NCBI RefSeq assembly: GCF_040544485.1
Contig: NZ_JBDZDV010000008.1
Span: 1 to 64,000, forward strand
From: Lacicoccus halitifaciens
GTDB taxonomy: Bacteria; Bacillota; Bacilli; Staphylococcales; Salinicoccaceae
Direction: 5' to 3'
DNA length: 64,000 bases
Below, piece by piece: positions 43,870 to 51,660 of the stretch. The position numbers and the translations under genes were made by a program. Under the pieces are notes generated by a model. That model did not search any database and had not been told where the DNA came from. It saw only the letters and a list, made by a program, of their open reading frames with translations. Every line of letters starts with the position of its first letter. The first letter of the stretch is position 1.

Positions 43870-44976
43870 TTGAGTTCCGGACAAAAAGATGCGATTAAAA
43901 TAGGATTTGCCTATGTCGGGGTCGTGCTTGGCGCAGGATTCTCGACGGGACAGGAAATCCTTCAATTTTTCACTAACTTTGGCATGATGAGTTTTGCGAC
44001 GGTGATTCTATCCGCGCTCGTCATAATGTTCATAGGCAGACAGGCAGCCAAACTCGGGCACAGGATGGAGGCGGAATCGCACCTTGAACCCATCAAACTG
44101 TTATTCGGGGACAGGCTCGGCACTGTAGTGGATTATATTTTAATATTCTTTTTATATGGCGTAATGATCATTATGCTTGCAGGCGGCGGTTCTGCATTCG
44201 AAGAAAGCTTCGGGGTGCCGGCATGGCTCGGTTCACTTCTCATGGCAATCGCTGTACTGATCACTTTAACAATGAACTTCAATAAAATTTTAACGACGCT
44301 CGGTGCGGTGACGCCGGCGCTGATCATCATCGTAATGGTGATCGCAGCCTACAGTATGTTCAACCCGTCCATGCCGCTGGCTGAAACCGCACAATATACA
44401 GACATAGAAAAGACGCCGACGGGCATATGGTGGCTTGAGGCCATCACATACAGCGGCATCGTGCTCGCGATGGCATTCAGCATATTGTCCATCGTCGGAT
44501 CACAGTCCACAATGAAGGTCGCAAAACGCGGCGGACTGTATGGCGGAATCATTTTACTTATACTGATGCTGCTGATGAACGGCGGGCTTCTGGCGAAGAT
44601 CGATGTCACGTCAACTGCAGATCTGCCGACTTTGATACTCGCAGCAGAGATCCATCCGTTACTGTCATTGGCGCTCACGATTGTGATGCTCCTCATCATT
44701 TATAATACGGCAGTGGGCATGTTGTACCCGTTCCTGTCCAGGTTCTGGACGCCGTATACGAGGAAGTACAAGATCGCACTGGTCACAAGTGTCACCGTGG
44801 GTTATTTCCTGAGCCTGGTCGGTTTCGTCGACCTTGTGAACTTCTTCTACCCGATACTCGGCTACCTCGGCATCGCGATTGCCGTGCTGCTGACCGCACT
44901 CTGGGTGAAGAGCAAAGTGCAGGGTGGTCTCGACATCAAGCCGCAGGTCAAGGTCAAAGGACCTAAACGGATATAA
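43870..44976 (+). CDS. YkvI-family membrane transporter-like protein, copy 2
   Basis: A 368-residue polytopic protein, strong paralog of the YkvI-like protein at 35599-36669: GVVLGAGFSTGQEILQFFTNFG, FIGRQAAKLGHRMEAESH, MLAGGGSAFEESFGVPAWLG and YNTAVGMLYPFLSRF. About ten helices. The start is TTG, preceded by AGGAGA. It is divergent from the carbamoylase-like gene, with a 230-bp shared upstream gap, and ends at a good terminator. Probably an APC-like amino acid or organic-ion transporter; the substrate is unknown. The last ~25 residues are basic and lie in the cytoplasm. Confidence 0.86.
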   Translation: MSSGQKDAIKIGFAYVGVVLGAGFSTGQEILQFFTNFGMMSFATVILSALVIMFIGRQAAKLGHRMEAESHLEPIKLLFGDRLGTVVDYILIFFLYGVMIIMLAGGGSAFEESFGVPAWLGSLLMAIAVLITLTMNFNKILTTLGAVTPALIIIVMVIAAYSMFNPSMPLAETAQYTDIEKTPTGIWWLEAITYSGIVLAMAFSILSIVGSQSTMKVAKRGGLYGGIILLILMLLMNGGLLAKIDVTSTADLPTLILAAEIHPLLSLALTIVMLLIIYNTAVGMLYPFLSRFWTPYTRKYKIALVTSVTVGYFLSLVGFVDLVNFFYPILGYLGIAIAVLLTALWVKSKVQGGLDIKPQVKVKGPKRI

Positions 44977-45007
44977 TATAATAGTAGATTTTGAGGATTT
45001 GAGGGTG

Positions 45008-45039
45008 GCCACCAGACCGAGGGTTTTGGTGGCTTTTTT
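45008..45039 (+). terminator. terminator of YkvI copy 2
   Basis: GCCACCA / TGGTGGC stem followed by six T residues, about 30 bp after the stop. Confidence 0.8.
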
Positions 45040-45106
45040 CTATGCGCGGCGGAGGCAGTGTACGTCACGGGCGGCCGATCGCTGGAGTGATGGTTTTTAT
45101 TCCACT

Positions 45107-45132
45107 GTTTCAATATAAAGGTGAAGGGGAAT
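45107..45132 (+). promoter_or_regulatory. sigma-B-type promoter
   Basis: GTTTCA, 14 bp, GGGAAT, close to the SigB consensus GTTTAA-N12-15-GGGTAT, 40 bp before a gene whose family belongs to the general stress response. Confidence 0.6.
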
Positions 45133-45173
45133 ACATTAACTGATATATGTTATTGATAATGGAGGCTGAATAT

Positions 45174-46031
45174 ATGGGCAGAATAGAATCGTTTACTACT
45201 GAACGGGTTTTGATGGACAGGATCGGGCAATTGAAGTCGGATGGCCTGGCGGAGGACCGGATGACGGTCATTTCGAATTATGAGCTTGATGGTTTAAGGT
45301 CAAGATACAGCGGCATCGGCCACAGGACGACGGATACGGATCCGTGGGATAAGATCGTGTCATGGTTCCAGGGCGACGATGCCGAGGATCAGGTGATGGA
45401 CCGGCTGGAGCTGACGGACCGTGAAAAGGAGAAGTACCGGAATCATCTGGAGGCCGGGCGTATGCTCCTCTACATCGATTATGATGAGCGTTCGTTCTAC
45501 CGGCTCACGGAGAGTGATGATACGTATGATTATGATGATCCGGAGCGGCCGCGCCGTCCGGTGAAGCTCGGCCACACTGTGGAAAATGATGTTGAGGGCA
45601 AAACGCGGGTGCCGGGCAGTGATGAAGAGGCGCTCCAGCTTCGGAAGGAAGAGCTCGTGGTCGATAAGGAGTCGCGCCAGGTCGGCGAAGTCGTCGTGGA
45701 TAAGTATACGGATTCGGAGGTTCAGGAGTTCGATGTGCCTGTCGACCGTGAGGAAGTGACGGTCGAGCGCCGGAAGATCGAGGGCGAGCCCTTGTTTGAG
45801 GAGTACAGCTATGATGATACCGACGATGATGAAGGCACCATCCGCATCCCTATCACGAAAGAGCGCATCAAGATTGTGAAGGAGCATGTGGTGACAGAGG
45901 AAGTCATCATCCGGAAGCGGATCGTGACGGAGAATAAGCATATCTCTGAAGTCGTGCATCGTGAAAACATCGATATCACTGAAAAACGCAATCCGGGTGA
46001 GGTTTCTAGTGACCTGGATAAGCGGTTGTAG
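45174..46031 (+). CDS. general stress protein, YflT-like plus DUF2382 domains
   Basis: A 285-residue soluble, highly acidic protein with two parts. Residues 1-100 (MGRIESFTTERVLMDRIGQL, LAEDRMTVISNYELDGLRS) resemble the YflT/GSP17M heat-induced stress domain. The remainder (about 135-275) is a DUF2382/YsnF-like domain: ELVVDKESRQVGEVVVDK, VPVDREEVTVERRKIE, IPITKERIKIVKEHVVTEEV. Both domain types occur in SigB-dependent stress proteins with no defined biochemistry. ATG follows GGAGG by 8 nt; earlier in-frame ATGs lack a ribosome site. A SigB-type promoter lies 40 bp upstream. The next gene is a paralog of the first domain only. Confidence 0.85.
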   Translation: MGRIESFTTERVLMDRIGQLKSDGLAEDRMTVISNYELDGLRSRYSGIGHRTTDTDPWDKIVSWFQGDDAEDQVMDRLELTDREKEKYRNHLEAGRMLLYIDYDERSFYRLTESDDTYDYDDPERPRRPVKLGHTVENDVEGKTRVPGSDEEALQLRKEELVVDKESRQVGEVVVDKYTDSEVQEFDVPVDREEVTVERRKIEGEPLFEEYSYDDTDDDEGTIRIPITKERIKIVKEHVVTEEVIIRKRIVTENKHISEVVHRENIDITEKRNPGEVSSDLDKRL

Positions 46032-46040
46032 ATTTGAATT

Positions 46041-46076
46041 GGAGTGTGTGGGGATGTGCCCTTCGCGCTCCTTTTT
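46041..46076 (+). terminator. terminator of the YflT-DUF2382 gene
   Basis: GGAGTGTG / CGCGCTCC stem with two G-T pairs, then five T residues, 10 bp after the stop. Confidence 0.65.
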
Positions 46077-46185
46077 AATTTGTGGCTGAAATTCGAAAAT
46101 TGGTGGGTGCGGGCAGTGCCGGCCGTCATTTCAGGAATGATTCTGTTAAAATGAAATTATTGAAAATAGACTGCAGGAGGACGAC

Positions 46186-46500
46186 ATGGGTAAAATCGAA
46201 TCATTTCCAAGTGAGGCACTGTTGATAGAAAGAATCGAGAAGCACCTGTCGGAAGGTGTGGCCGAGGAGCGGATGACCGTCATCGCCAATACCGACTTGA
46301 AGAAAGTGAGATCCGAGTACCCAGGCATCCGGAATGAATCGAAGGATATCGGCCCGTGGGAGAAATTTCTTTCGATCATGGCTGTCAAAAGCCGGGAGGA
46401 AAAGGAACTGGATAAGCTCGATGATCTGACCGAACATGAGAAATATGTATACCGGAAGGCGCTGGAGGATAATGAAGCGGTGCTGTATATCGGGGAATGA
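46186..46500 (+). CDS. YflT-like stress protein, single domain
   Basis: A 104-residue acidic protein that is a paralog of the first domain of the neighbouring stress protein: MGKIESFPSEALLIERIEKHL and EERMTVIANTDLKKVRSEYPGI align with it through the final EKYVYRKALEDNEAVLYIGE. Ribosome site GCAGGAGG lies 8 nt upstream. Probably arose by duplication of the first domain, or the longer gene by fusion; direction cannot be told. Function unknown; SigB control is likely by analogy, but its own upstream region has no clear SigB match. A terminator follows at once. Confidence 0.82.
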   Translation: MGKIESFPSEALLIERIEKHLSEGVAEERMTVIANTDLKKVRSEYPGIRNESKDIGPWEKFLSIMAVKSREEKELDKLDDLTEHEKYVYRKALEDNEAVLYIGE

Positions 46501-46507
46501 TGAATAG

Positions 46508-46533
46508 GGGCTCCTTCGGGGAGCCCTGTTTTT
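46508..46533 (+). terminator. terminator of the single-domain stress gene
   Basis: GGGCTCC / GGAGCCC stem with a TTCG tetraloop and a T-run, 8 bp after the stop. Confidence 0.88.
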
Positions 46534-46561
46534 GTGTGCGGGGGAGTTTGAAGGTATGTGG

Positions 46562-46769
46562 CTGTTTAGTTAGCCTTGGAATTACATGTTAACTGAACAC
46601 TTGAGGGGCGTTACTGTTCAGTTAGTTTTGAAATCGCATGTTAACTGAACACTTGAGGGGCGTTACTGTTTAGTTAGACTTGGAATCGCATGCTAAGTGA
46701 ACACTTGAGGGGCGTTACTATTTAGTTAGACTTGGAATCGCATGCTAAGTAAACACCCGAAGGCTGATG
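46562..46769. repeat. 52-bp tandem hairpin repeat, four units
   Basis: Units begin at 46562, 46614, 46666 and 46718, exactly 52 bp apart. Each has GTTYAGTTAG on the left and a complementary arm near CTAASTGAAC about 16 nt later. One pair changes C-G, T-G, T-A between units, a compensatory pattern. The array lies in a convergent gap just after a terminator. Confidence 0.9.
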
Positions 46770-46770
46770 C

Positions 46771-46975
46771 TGCTCATTCGTGAGGATATCGGATATCTAG
46801 ACCTGAGTAAGCAGAATTTTGGTTTCCCTGCTCATTCGTGATGATATTCAGGGCTGAGTGAGCAGGATTTTACTTTTTCTGCTCATTCGCGATGATATTC
46901 AGGACTGAATAAGCAGGATTTTGTTTTCTCTGCTCATTCGCGGTGATTTCAGTCCTTGAGTGAGCAGGCTTTTAT
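46771..46975. repeat. 51-bp tandem hairpin repeat, four units
   Basis: Units begin at 46771, 46829, 46880 and 46931 (58, then 51 and 51 bp). Each opens with TGCTCATTCG and has a TGAGCA-type complementary arm about 30 nt later, then a T-rich tail. It directly follows the 52-bp family but is unrelated in sequence. The last unit overlaps the stop of the MBL gene and looks like a terminator. Confidence 0.85.
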
Positions 46976-47706
46976 ATTTCAATGACCATGCCGGTTTCGG
47001 CGAGGCTGACGTTTTTGAGTCCTGCGGATTTTGCGGTCTGAAGCAGCTCCTCTATATCCCCGTAATGTGGGAGATGGGAGAGGATGGTTCTTTTCGCTTG
47101 TGACTCCTCGGCAAGGAGGGCCGCTTCTTCTGCGTTCATATGACCGAGCCGTTTCGCATCCTCCCCTTCGTAGTGGCTGCATTCGGTGATGAGGACGTCG
47201 GCGTTTTCTGCGAATTTGGCAAGGCTTTTCTTATAGCTTGTATCCGCGGTGTAGACGAGTGTTTTACCTTCGTCGTCAACGATTTTCATGGCGTATGTCT
47301 CCACCGGGTGCGTGTTCTTATGGAATGTGATGGTGAATGGACCGACGTTGAAGGTGCTGTTTTTATTGTAGGCATGGAATTTATTGAAGTTCGTGTCATC
47401 CACCTGCCTCGCGATATCGTTGTCCGCGGGGCCATAAATGTGAAGGCGTTCGTCAGCCTGGTCGATATACGTGCCGATCATGCGGCCGAACATGAAGGCG
47501 CCGAGGTCGACGGAATGGTCATAATGGTAATGCGACAGGAAGAGGTGGTTCAGCTCATTCAGTTCGATATAGTTCTGAACATGCGCGGCCACCCCGCTGC
47601 CCGCATCCAGCAGTATGGCGAAACCGTCCTTCTCGACGAGGTAACCGGATGTGGGTTCGTTCTTTTTCGGGAAACCGCCCCACATGCCGACGATGGTACA
47701 TTTCAT
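46972..47706 (-). CDS. MBL-fold metallohydrolase, YhfI-like
   Basis: A 244-residue metallo-beta-lactamase-fold protein with ribonuclease Z-like layout. The metal motif is LSHYHYDHSVDLG (H-x-H-x-D-H); later ligands lie in HKNTHPVE, YTADTSY, ECSHYEG, GHMNAEEAA and LSHLPHYG. The N-terminal segment KCTIVGMWGGFPKKNEPTSGYLV is characteristic of the YhfI subgroup, whose substrate is uncertain (phosphodiester or arylsulfatase-like). The start at MKCTI follows GAGGAGTG; an in-frame codon 21 bp upstream has no ribosome site. The gene is divergent from the SNF2 helicase. Confidence 0.87.
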   Translation of the reverse strand: MKCTIVGMWGGFPKKNEPTSGYLVEKDGFAILLDAGSGVAAHVQNYIELNELNHLFLSHYHYDHSVDLGAFMFGRMIGTYIDQADERLHIYGPADNDIARQVDDTNFNKFHAYNKNSTFNVGPFTITFHKNTHPVETYAMKIVDDEGKTLVYTADTSYKKSLAKFAENADVLITECSHYEGEDAKRLGHMNAEEAALLAEESQAKRTILSHLPHYGDIEELLQTAKSAGLKNVSLAETGMVIEI

Positions 47707-47844
47707 TGAAGACACTCCTCTACTCATAATGATTGATGTAAATTCATCATATCATGGTATCATTAAGGGATCGAAGTTTTTTATTCTAATAGGTTTGGAC
47801 GCGGCGGTGAAGTGTGACGATTATTTTAAAACGGAGTGTTGAAC

Positions 47845-50800
47845 ATGCAGGTGACTGAGAATTTCATCCGTTATTTACATACGGATACCATATATAAAAG
47901 AGGCAGGATGTACTATGTGGAGGGCCGGGTGAAGCACCTTACGCATGATGCCAAGACGGATACATGGCGGGCGCAGGTGACGGGCAGCCGGACGTACAAT
48001 ACGCGCATCGTAATCCACAGTTCGTATGTGAGGAACCACTGCGACTGCCCGGCGTATGCGGGTCACAATAAATGCAAGCATACATGCGCGACGCTGTTTG
48101 CGGTGTCTGTGGCGCAGCACCGGGCGGCCCATCCCGAAACGCCGCCCCGCCCTGTTATGAGTGCAGAGACGAACGGGCCGAAGTACACCCATGCTGATAA
48201 CCTGATGCGGTTTTTGGGCGGCATCCGGACAGAGGCACCGGAGGGCTCCGGTAGTAAGGGGCTGCTTAAGGTGGAATTCACGCTCAGGACGTATATGCCG
48301 GGGTACTATTTCCGGCTGAAGGAGACGTTCAATATACAGATGCGGGTCGGTGAGGAAAGGTTGTATGTGGTGAAGGACATCCGCGATTTCCTGCATGCCA
48401 TCACCAATAACAATGCCCTGATGTTCGGGAAGAACTTCACCTTCGATCCGGAAATTCATCACTTTTCCCCGGAAGACCAAGCGGTGATCGATAAACTGCT
48501 TGAAATCAGAAAGACTGAAATCTTCTATGAAAACAGTGCCGACTATACCCCTGCGCGCAAAAAGGGAAAAGAGATGCTGATTCCTGCGAATATGGCGGAT
48601 GACTTGATCATGAAGCTCCAGCATGTCGACTGCAAGTTCGAAAACGAGGACTTTAAATACGGGCAGCTGAAGGTTGATGACGGCGATTTGCCGTTCACGT
48701 TCGCCCTGGACGGCGGGGAGGATGACCACTACCTGTTGAAGATCGCGGATCATTCGGCGGGTTTTCACTATGATGCCTACAGCTGGTATGTGTCGGACGG
48801 GACAATGTATAAATTGACTGAAGCCCAGAACCGGGCACTGAAGCCCTTCACCGAATATCTGGAGGAAGGCATGTCGCCGGATATCCCGATATCATCCGAG
48901 CAGATCGGTGATTTCATCTCGGGCACCCTGCCGAAACTGAAGGCGATCAGCAACGTCAGGTTATCGGAAAGCATCTCTGAAAACGTGGCGGACCCGGAAC
49001 TGGAACCGCGTGTGTATGTGGACGGGACGGACTACAGCCTTGAAGTGCGGCTTGAGTATCATTATGATGCTGTCATCATCAACCCTTTCGCGGGTACGGT
49101 GGAAAACCATGATCCCGACGATAAAATACTGATCCGCGACTCCGAACAGGAAGACCGCATTATGGCGATACTCGAAAACTCCGGGCTCAAAGTGAGCGAC
49201 GGCAGGCTGTATACGGATTATGACGATGAACTGTTCGAATTCCTGCATGAGACACTGCCGGTGCTGGAGGGGCTTGCCGAGATCTTTATCGCACCTGCCG
49301 TGAAATCCATGATACTGCCTGAAGCGCCGAAAGGCTCGGTCGAGGTGAACGCACCCGGCGGGAACTTCCTTGAAGTGAACTTCAATCTGGAAGGCATCAG
49401 TGCCGATGACATCACGGCGGTGCTTGAGGCGGTCAATGAGAAAAGGAAATATGTCCGTCTGCCGGGCGGCTCCTTTGTGTCCCTTGAGGATGAAAGCCTT
49501 GAGGAAGTGGCAGAAGTCCACCGTTCAATCAAGGATAAATCGACTGTGGATGACGACGGCATGATGACGCTGCCGCTCTACCACGGCATGTTCGTGGAAA
49601 ACCAGATGGCGGACCTTCAGTTCAATACGCCCGAATTCGGGAAGAATTTCAGGAACTTCATCGAAGCGGTGAAGCGGCCGGAGGAACAGCAGCTTTCGGT
49701 GCCTTCGGGGCTGCAGGCGGACCTCAGGGATTATCAGGAGACCGGCTTCAAATGGATGAAATCATTGTCACGGTACGGCCTCGGCGGCATTTTGGCCGAT
49801 GACATGGGGCTCGGGAAGACCGTCCAGTGCATCGCCTACATCATGTCGGAGATTGATGAGGATGTTGGTGAGGATGTGCCCTTCCTGATCGTTGCGCCCG
49901 CGTCGCTTGTCTACAACTGGCGGAATGAGTTCCAAAAGTTTGCGCCCGGCTTGAATGTGGCGGTTGCTGCGGGGACGAAGCTTGAGCGCCGGGAAGTGCT
50001 TGAAGGCGATGTGCCGGATGTGTATATCACTTCATATCATACATTGCGTCAGGATTTGGAGTGGTATGCGGAGCGCACGTTCCATACGCTGATTTTAGAT
50101 GAAGCCCAGGCCATCAAGAACTATCAGACCAAGATTTCAAAAGCGGTCAGGCAAATCCAGGCGCCGAAGCGTTTTGCGCTCTCCGGCACGCCTGTCGAGA
50201 ATTCGATGGATGAACTGTGGGCCGTGTTCCAGTCGGTGATGCCGGGGTTTTTATTCGACCAGAAGACGTTCCGGGCACAGGAACCGGAGACAATTGCGCG
50301 GCTGGTGAAGCCCTTTATTCTAAGAAGGTTGAAGGAAGATGTGCTCACCGAACTGCCGGACAGGATCGAGAGCATCCATTATTCCGAGATGAATAAGGAG
50401 CAGAAGAAGCTGTATCTTGCGTATCTGAACAGGATTCAGGCGGAGGCGGCGGATGCTCTGGCGACGGAGGGGCTGCAGAAGGGCCGGCTGAAGATTTTGG
50501 CGGGGCTTACACGGCTGAGGCAGCTGTGCTGCCACCCTTCCCTGTTTGTGGATGATTATACGGGGGATTCGGGCAAGCTAGAAGCGCTGCGTGAAATCAT
50601 CGAAAATGCGCGGGAGAACGGGCAGCGGATGCTGATCTTCTCGCAGTTCCCGAGCATGCTTCGGATCATCCGTGAGAAATTGGAGGCTGCCGGACGGAGC
50701 AGCTATTATCTGGACGGGCAGACGCCGGGTGCCGAGCGTGTGCGTCTGGTCGAGGCGTTCAATGAAGGTGCTGAGGATATATTTTTGATTTCGCTGAAGG

Positions 50801-51081
50801 CCGGCGGTACGGGGCTGAACCTGACTGGTGCCGATACGGTTGTGCTGTATGATTTGTGGTGGAACCCGGCGATCGAGGAGCAGGCCATCGGGCGCGCGCA
50901 CCGCATGGGACAGAAGAATGTGGTGCAGGTCATCCGGATGATCGCCCAGGGTACGATCGAGGAGAAGATCAACGAGATGCAGCAGGAGAAGAAGGAAATG
51001 ATCGACAGCATCATCCAGCCAGGTGAGGCTAAATTGTCCTCCATGTCTGAAGAGGATATCCGGGAGATACTGTCGATATAG
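47845..51081 (+). CDS. SWIM zinc-finger SNF2-family helicase
   Basis: A 1078-residue DNA-dependent ATPase. Near residues 66-82 a SWIM zinc finger reads HCDCPAYAGHNKCKHTCA (C-x-C-x(n)-C-x-H). Residues about 130-620 match the long variable middle of bacterial SNF2 proteins. The ATPase core begins near 630: motif I LADDMGLGKTVQCIAYI, motif II DEAQAIKN (DEAQ box), RFALSGTPVENSMDELW, and the second lobe with LIFSQFPSML, SLKAGGTGLNLTGAD and QAIGRAHRMGQ. The group is thought to remodel protein-DNA contacts; YwqA of Bacillus is similar. ATG lies 8 nt after CGGAG. It is followed by the 41-bp hairpin array. Confidence 0.93.
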   Translation: MQVTENFIRYLHTDTIYKRGRMYYVEGRVKHLTHDAKTDTWRAQVTGSRTYNTRIVIHSSYVRNHCDCPAYAGHNKCKHTCATLFAVSVAQHRAAHPETPPRPVMSAETNGPKYTHADNLMRFLGGIRTEAPEGSGSKGLLKVEFTLRTYMPGYYFRLKETFNIQMRVGEERLYVVKDIRDFLHAITNNNALMFGKNFTFDPEIHHFSPEDQAVIDKLLEIRKTEIFYENSADYTPARKKGKEMLIPANMADDLIMKLQHVDCKFENEDFKYGQLKVDDGDLPFTFALDGGEDDHYLLKIADHSAGFHYDAYSWYVSDGTMYKLTEAQNRALKPFTEYLEEGMSPDIPISSEQIGDFISGTLPKLKAISNVRLSESISENVADPELEPRVYVDGTDYSLEVRLEYHYDAVIINPFAGTVENHDPDDKILIRDSEQEDRIMAILENSGLKVSDGRLYTDYDDELFEFLHETLPVLEGLAEIFIAPAVKSMILPEAPKGSVEVNAPGGNFLEVNFNLEGISADDITAVLEAVNEKRKYVRLPGGSFVSLEDESLEEVAEVHRSIKDKSTVDDDGMMTLPLYHGMFVENQMADLQFNTPEFGKNFRNFIEAVKRPEEQQLSVPSGLQADLRDYQETGFKWMKSLSRYGLGGILADDMGLGKTVQCIAYIMSEIDEDVGEDVPFLIVAPASLVYNWRNEFQKFAPGLNVAVAAGTKLERREVLEGDVPDVYITSYHTLRQDLEWYAERTFHTLILDEAQAIKNYQTKISKAVRQIQAPKRFALSGTPVENSMDELWAVFQSVMPGFLFDQKTFRAQEPETIARLVKPFILRRLKEDVLTELPDRIESIHYSEMNKEQKKLYLAYLNRIQAEAADALATEGLQKGRLKILAGLTRLRQLCCHPSLFVDDYTGDSGKLEALREIIENARENGQRMLIFSQFPSMLRIIREKLEAAGRSSYYLDGQTPGAERVRLVEAFNEGAEDIFLISLKAGGTGLNLTGADTVVLYDLWWNPAIEEQAIGRAHRMGQKNVVQVIRMIAQGTIEEKINEMQQEKKEMIDSIIQPGEAKLSSMSEEDIREILSI

Positions 51082-51096
51082 GTGGTTGAGGGGTGC

Positions 51097-51588
51097 CTAT
51101 CGGCCGAACCGGCTCTCATTTGGCTGATGGGGACGGTCTATCGATCAAACTAGCTCTCGTTTGGCCGATGGGGGCGTTCTATCGGCCGAACCAGCGTTCA
51201 CTTGGCCGATGGGGGCCGTTTATCGGCCGAACCGACGCTCACTTGGTCGATAGAGGTCGTCTATCGGCCGAACCCGCTCTCATTTGACTGATGGGAGCAA
51301 TCTATCGGTCGAACCAGCGCTCACTTGGTCGATGGCGGTTGTCTATCGCTCAGTCAGCTTTCCTAGTGAGCGATAGACGGGTTCTATCACTCAATTAGCA
51401 TTCCCAGTGAGTGATGGGCGGCTTCTATCACTCAATCAGTATTCCCAGTGAGCGATGGGCGGGTTCTACCGCTCAGTCAGAGTTCTCAGTGAGCGATGGG
51501 CAGGTTCTACCGCTCAGTCAGAGTTCTCAGTGAGCGATGGGCAGGTTCTACCGCTCAGTCAGCGTTCTCAGTGAGCGATGGAGTTAAT
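51097..51588. repeat. 41-bp tandem hairpin repeat, twelve units
   Basis: Twelve units from 51097, every one at exact 41-bp spacing (51097, 51138, 51179, ... 51548). Units 1-6 carry ATCGGCC / GGCCGAT arms; units 7-12 carry ATCGCTCA / TGAGCGAT arms, one of them ATCACTCA / TGAGTGAT. Units 10 and 11 are identical. Both arms change together, so the pairing is kept. It fills the convergent gap between the SNF2 and DUF2207 genes. Confidence 0.93.
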
Positions 51589-51660
51589 ATAAATTGAAAG
51601 AAACTCAAAAAAGTTCCGGGACTCAGTTTGAAGTCCCGGAACTTTTTATTTTCATCTTTT

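Noticed and set aside
46146..46185. SigB promoter before the single-domain stress gene
   Set aside because: GTTAAA is present but no GGGTAT-like -10 lies at the right distance.
51097..51588. CRISPR-like array
   Set aside because: Units are contiguous with no unique spacers, repeat bodies vary, and no cas genes are present.
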